Source of the DNA: Paracoccus fistulariae
GTDB taxonomy: Bacteria; Pseudomonadota; Alphaproteobacteria; Rhodobacterales; Rhodobacteraceae
DNA length: 64,000 nucleotides
Direction of reading: 5' to 3'
NCBI RefSeq assembly: GCF_028553785.1
Contig: NZ_CP067136.1
Location: 2,204,001 to 2,268,000, forward strand
The notes under the pieces were generated by a model, which saw only the letters and a program-made list of their open reading frames with translations, was not told the origin of the DNA and searched no databases. Positions within the stretch are counted from its first letter, which is position 1, and each line of letters starts with the position of its first letter. Shown one piece after another: positions 62,533-64,000 of the stretch. A program made the position numbers and the translations under genes.

Positions 62533-62970
62533 ATGATCCGCCTGAACCTGTCGAACCGGCCCGAATGGCTGGACCTGCTGCCCGGCCTGCGCGTCCTGGT
62601 GGCGCCCCTGACCACCGCGCTGATGGTCTCCGCCCGCGCCGATCCCGCCATCGATGGCCTGTCGGAAACCTCCAGCCAGGAGGACATGGCGCTGGCTATG
62701 GCCAAGGCAGTCGCCCGCCGCGCGGTGCTGGAATGGGACGGCGTCGGCGATGAGGCGGGCAACCTCGTCCCCATCAGCCCGGCCGGGATCGACGCCCTGC
62801 TCGAAATCTGGCCGGTCTTCGAGGCCTTCCAGGCGCAATATGTCGCCCGCGGCCTGATGCTGGATCAGGAAAAAAACGCCTCCGCGCCCTCGCCGACTGG
62901 TCCTTCGGCGGGGGCGACGGCTATTGCGCCGCCTGCGCAGGCCCCTGCCCGGACTGCCCCGCAAGACTGA
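62533..62970 (+). CDS. Tail assembly chaperone, short form (gpG-like)
   Basis: 145 residues from the ATG at 62533. N-terminal IRLNLSNRPEWLDLLPGLRVLVAPLTTALM and ARRAVLEWDGVGDEAGNLVP, then a Pro/Ala tail. The slip site A AAA AAC at 62871-62877 is in the right phase, so some ribosomes shift -1 to make the longer product. gpG and gpGT bind the tape measure and tube during tail assembly. Confidence 0.88.
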   Translation: MIRLNLSNRPEWLDLLPGLRVLVAPLTTALMVSARADPAIDGLSETSSQEDMALAMAKAVARRAVLEWDGVGDEAGNLVPISPAGIDALLEIWPVFEAFQAQYVARGLMLDQEKNASAPSPTGPSAGATAIAPPAQAPARTAPQD

Positions 62971-63212
62971 ACCGGCCGCAGACGGTCGAAGGCTGGCAGG
63001 TCTGGGATCTGACCCAGCGCCTCGGCGGCCAGCTGCGCATCGCGCCGGGTGCCGTCATCGGATGGGACATGGGTGCCGCGCTTTCACTGGCGCAGGCGCT
63101 GGGCATCAACCCCCTGATCACCGTCGAACTGCTGCCCGAGATCGAGGCGGTGATGGTGCGCAAACTCAACGAGCAGATGGTCAATGCCGAAGGAGCAGGG
63201 ATCAGGCCTTGA
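62533..63212 (+). CDS. Tail assembly chaperone, -1 frameshift product (gpGT-like)
   Basis: The first 115 codons are shared with gpG. After a -1 shift at A AAA AAC (62871-62877) reading resumes at 62877 with RLRALADWSFGGGDGYCAACAG and ends at 63212 after NEQMVNAEGAGIRP, adding 111 residues. The extension has a Cys cluster (CAACAGPCPDCPA) and a helical part. The extension's end overlaps the convergent vapC gene by 11 nt. Confidence 0.82.
62871..62877 (+). promoter_or_regulatory. Programmed -1 ribosomal frameshift site
   Basis: The heptamer A AAA AAC lies in the X XXY YYZ phase of the gpG frame; the -1 frame is open for another 112 codons. This matches the lambda G/GT device. Confidence 0.85.
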
Positions 63213-63582
63213 CCTTAGGGATCAGAGTCACGTCGGGCAGACCTTCGAAATGTCCGTCGCACGTCAGGAGGGTAGCCCCCCGCGCACGGGCCGTGGCGAA
63301 GACGATGGCGTCTGCCGTCGCAAGCTTGTGCGTGCGGCAAGCCTCGGCCGCCGCAAGTGCGATCTCGGTGTCGAGCGGGATGACCTGGCAGACCTGTGTA
63401 AAGGCGATCACCTGATCCGCCTTGTCCTCGCCGACCTCGCGGCTCAGCCATTTTGCGAGTTCCAGTTGCACGATGGTCGGCACCAGCCAGACGGCCTGAT
63501 CCGGCAGGTGTTCTGCCAGCCGGTCGCCAGTGGCCGAACCGATCAGCCATTCGATCCATGCGGAAGTATCGACGAGGACCAT
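63202..63582 (-). CDS. vapC: Type II toxin VapC (PIN domain)
   Basis: 126 residues. PIN-domain acidic residues are in place: VLVDTSAWIEWL (first Asp), VQLELAKWLS (Glu), LATADAIVFATARA (Asp) and TCDGHFEGLP (Asp). VapC toxins are Mg-dependent RNases that cut tRNA or rRNA. It overlaps the antitoxin's stop codon by 1 nt and is opposite in direction to the phage tail genes, between gpGT and the tape measure. Confidence 0.92.
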   Translation of the reverse strand: MVLVDTSAWIEWLIGSATGDRLAEHLPDQAVWLVPTIVQLELAKWLSREVGEDKADQVIAFTQVCQVIPLDTEIALAAAEACRTHKLATADAIVFATARARGATLLTCDGHFEGLPDVTLIPKVKA

Positions 63583-63794
63583 CAGAAGCGGTCTGTCCGG
63601 TCACGATAGTCGGCTGAGGAAGCGCCGCGGGCGAGGCCTTTCAGGGCGTCGCGCTTCGGCACCGGGACGAGCAGGACGCCCGTCCCCTTGGGAATAAAGG
63701 CGAAGGTCAGACCGGCTTCCCAATGCTGGGCGGCCCGGATCGCCTTGGGGATCGAGATCTGGAACTTGGAAGACAGAGTCGCCGTCTCGGACAT
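63582..63794 (-). CDS. vapB: Type II antitoxin VapB (AbrB/SpoVT fold)
   Basis: 70 residues from the ATG at 63794, placed 9 nt after GGAGG; an ATG two codons upstream is too close to that site. The swapped-hairpin AbrB domain is visible (SETATLSSKFQISIPKAIRAAQHWEAGLTFAFI), and the C-terminal part (LKGLARGASSADYRDRTDRF) would wrap the toxin. It is divergent from the tape measure gene. Confidence 0.88.
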   Translation of the reverse strand: MSETATLSSKFQISIPKAIRAAQHWEAGLTFAFIPKGTGVLLVPVPKRDALKGLARGASSADYRDRTDRF

Positions 63795-63863
63795 GATCAT
63801 ACGCCTCCATGATCGATATGCATAACGTAAGAACACAAGTCCGAAAACGCAAGGAAAGCTGCA

Positions 63864-64000
63864 ATGGCCGAGAAGAAGGTCTCCGTCCGCCTCGTGGCGG
63901 AGGGCGGACGTCGCGTGCGCGCCGAACTGGAGGGCGTGGGCGAAGCCGGAGCGCGCGGTTTCGGCCGCCTGTCGCACGAGATGGAACTTGCCAACGCCCG
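63864..64000 (+). CDS. Phage tail tape measure protein, 5' end only
   Basis: 45 complete codons are visible before the window ends, from the ATG at 63864 after AAGGAAAG. The sequence AEKKVSVRLVAEGGRRVRAELEGVGEAGARGFGRL is the usual opening of siphovirus tape measure proteins, and the position after the G/GT genes fits. The remaining gene lies outside the window. Confidence 0.8.
   Translation, partial: MAEKKVSVRLVAEGGRRVRAELEGVGEAGARGFGRLSHEMELANA

Overview
The window looks like the chromosome of a Rhodobacterales alphaproteobacterium, probably Paracoccus or a close relative. Reasons are the high-GC codon use, an adjacent petP/petR-like regulator pair beside ilvE, a tripartite tricarboxylate transporter operon, and prophage genes typical of Rhodobacteraceae. 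The genus is inferred; nothing here proves it.

Positions 1-20556 are mostly ordinary chromosome. From the left there is a TVP38/TMEM64 membrane protein (cut by the window edge), a TetR regulator beside a palindrome, and a type II haloacid dehalogenase. Next is a leftward bufferin-type metal-stress operon (DUF2282 peptide, DUF692 MNIO enzyme, DUF2063 partner, DoxX) followed by its ECF sigma factor and NrsF-like anti-sigma factor. A rightward aromatic/hydroaromatic acid operon follows: LysR, tctC, tctB, tctA, a QsuB-like dehydroshikimate dehydratase fusion and a shikimate/quinate dehydrogenase. It converges on malate synthase G at a shared terminator. Then come a secreted protein, a LacI regulator, a family 4-like uracil-DNA glycosylase, petR/petP-like regulators and ilvE.

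Positions 20557-29583 are an accessory scrapyard. An IS630 element abuts the ilvE stop codon and its other end is lost in a truncated phage lysis cassette (M15 endolysin, i-spanin, o-spanin). An orphan type VI secretion payload module follows (PAAR, frameshifted immunity candidate, hypothetical, glycine-zipper toxin candidate, DUF4123 adaptor). An IS256 copy without a visible left end separates it from a beheaded sugar ABC permease and its Tat-exported binding protein. A rearranged, frameshifted IS66 closes the region.

From 29584 to the right edge lies a lambda-like prophage, or an element derived from one. A 47-nt displaced 3' piece of a tRNA-Met gene marks its left attachment site. It carries a SIR2-STAND defence gene between att and the tyrosine integrase, an early region with an excisionase-like protein, a VRR-NUC nuclease and a lambda O-like initiator whose gene contains 23-nt palindromic iterons, and a cytosine methyltransferase with an apparent reading-frame switch or overprinted gene. 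A type I restriction-modification island with an embedded abortive-infection gene follows. Then come two paralogous ParB-methyltransferases, a cold-shock gene and a full lambda-type head/tail module (terminase, portal, protease, decoration, capsid, joining proteins, tail tube, G/GT frameshift chaperones, tape measure). Two toxin-antitoxin pairs sit among the tail genes. The intact tRNA and right attachment site should lie beyond the window.
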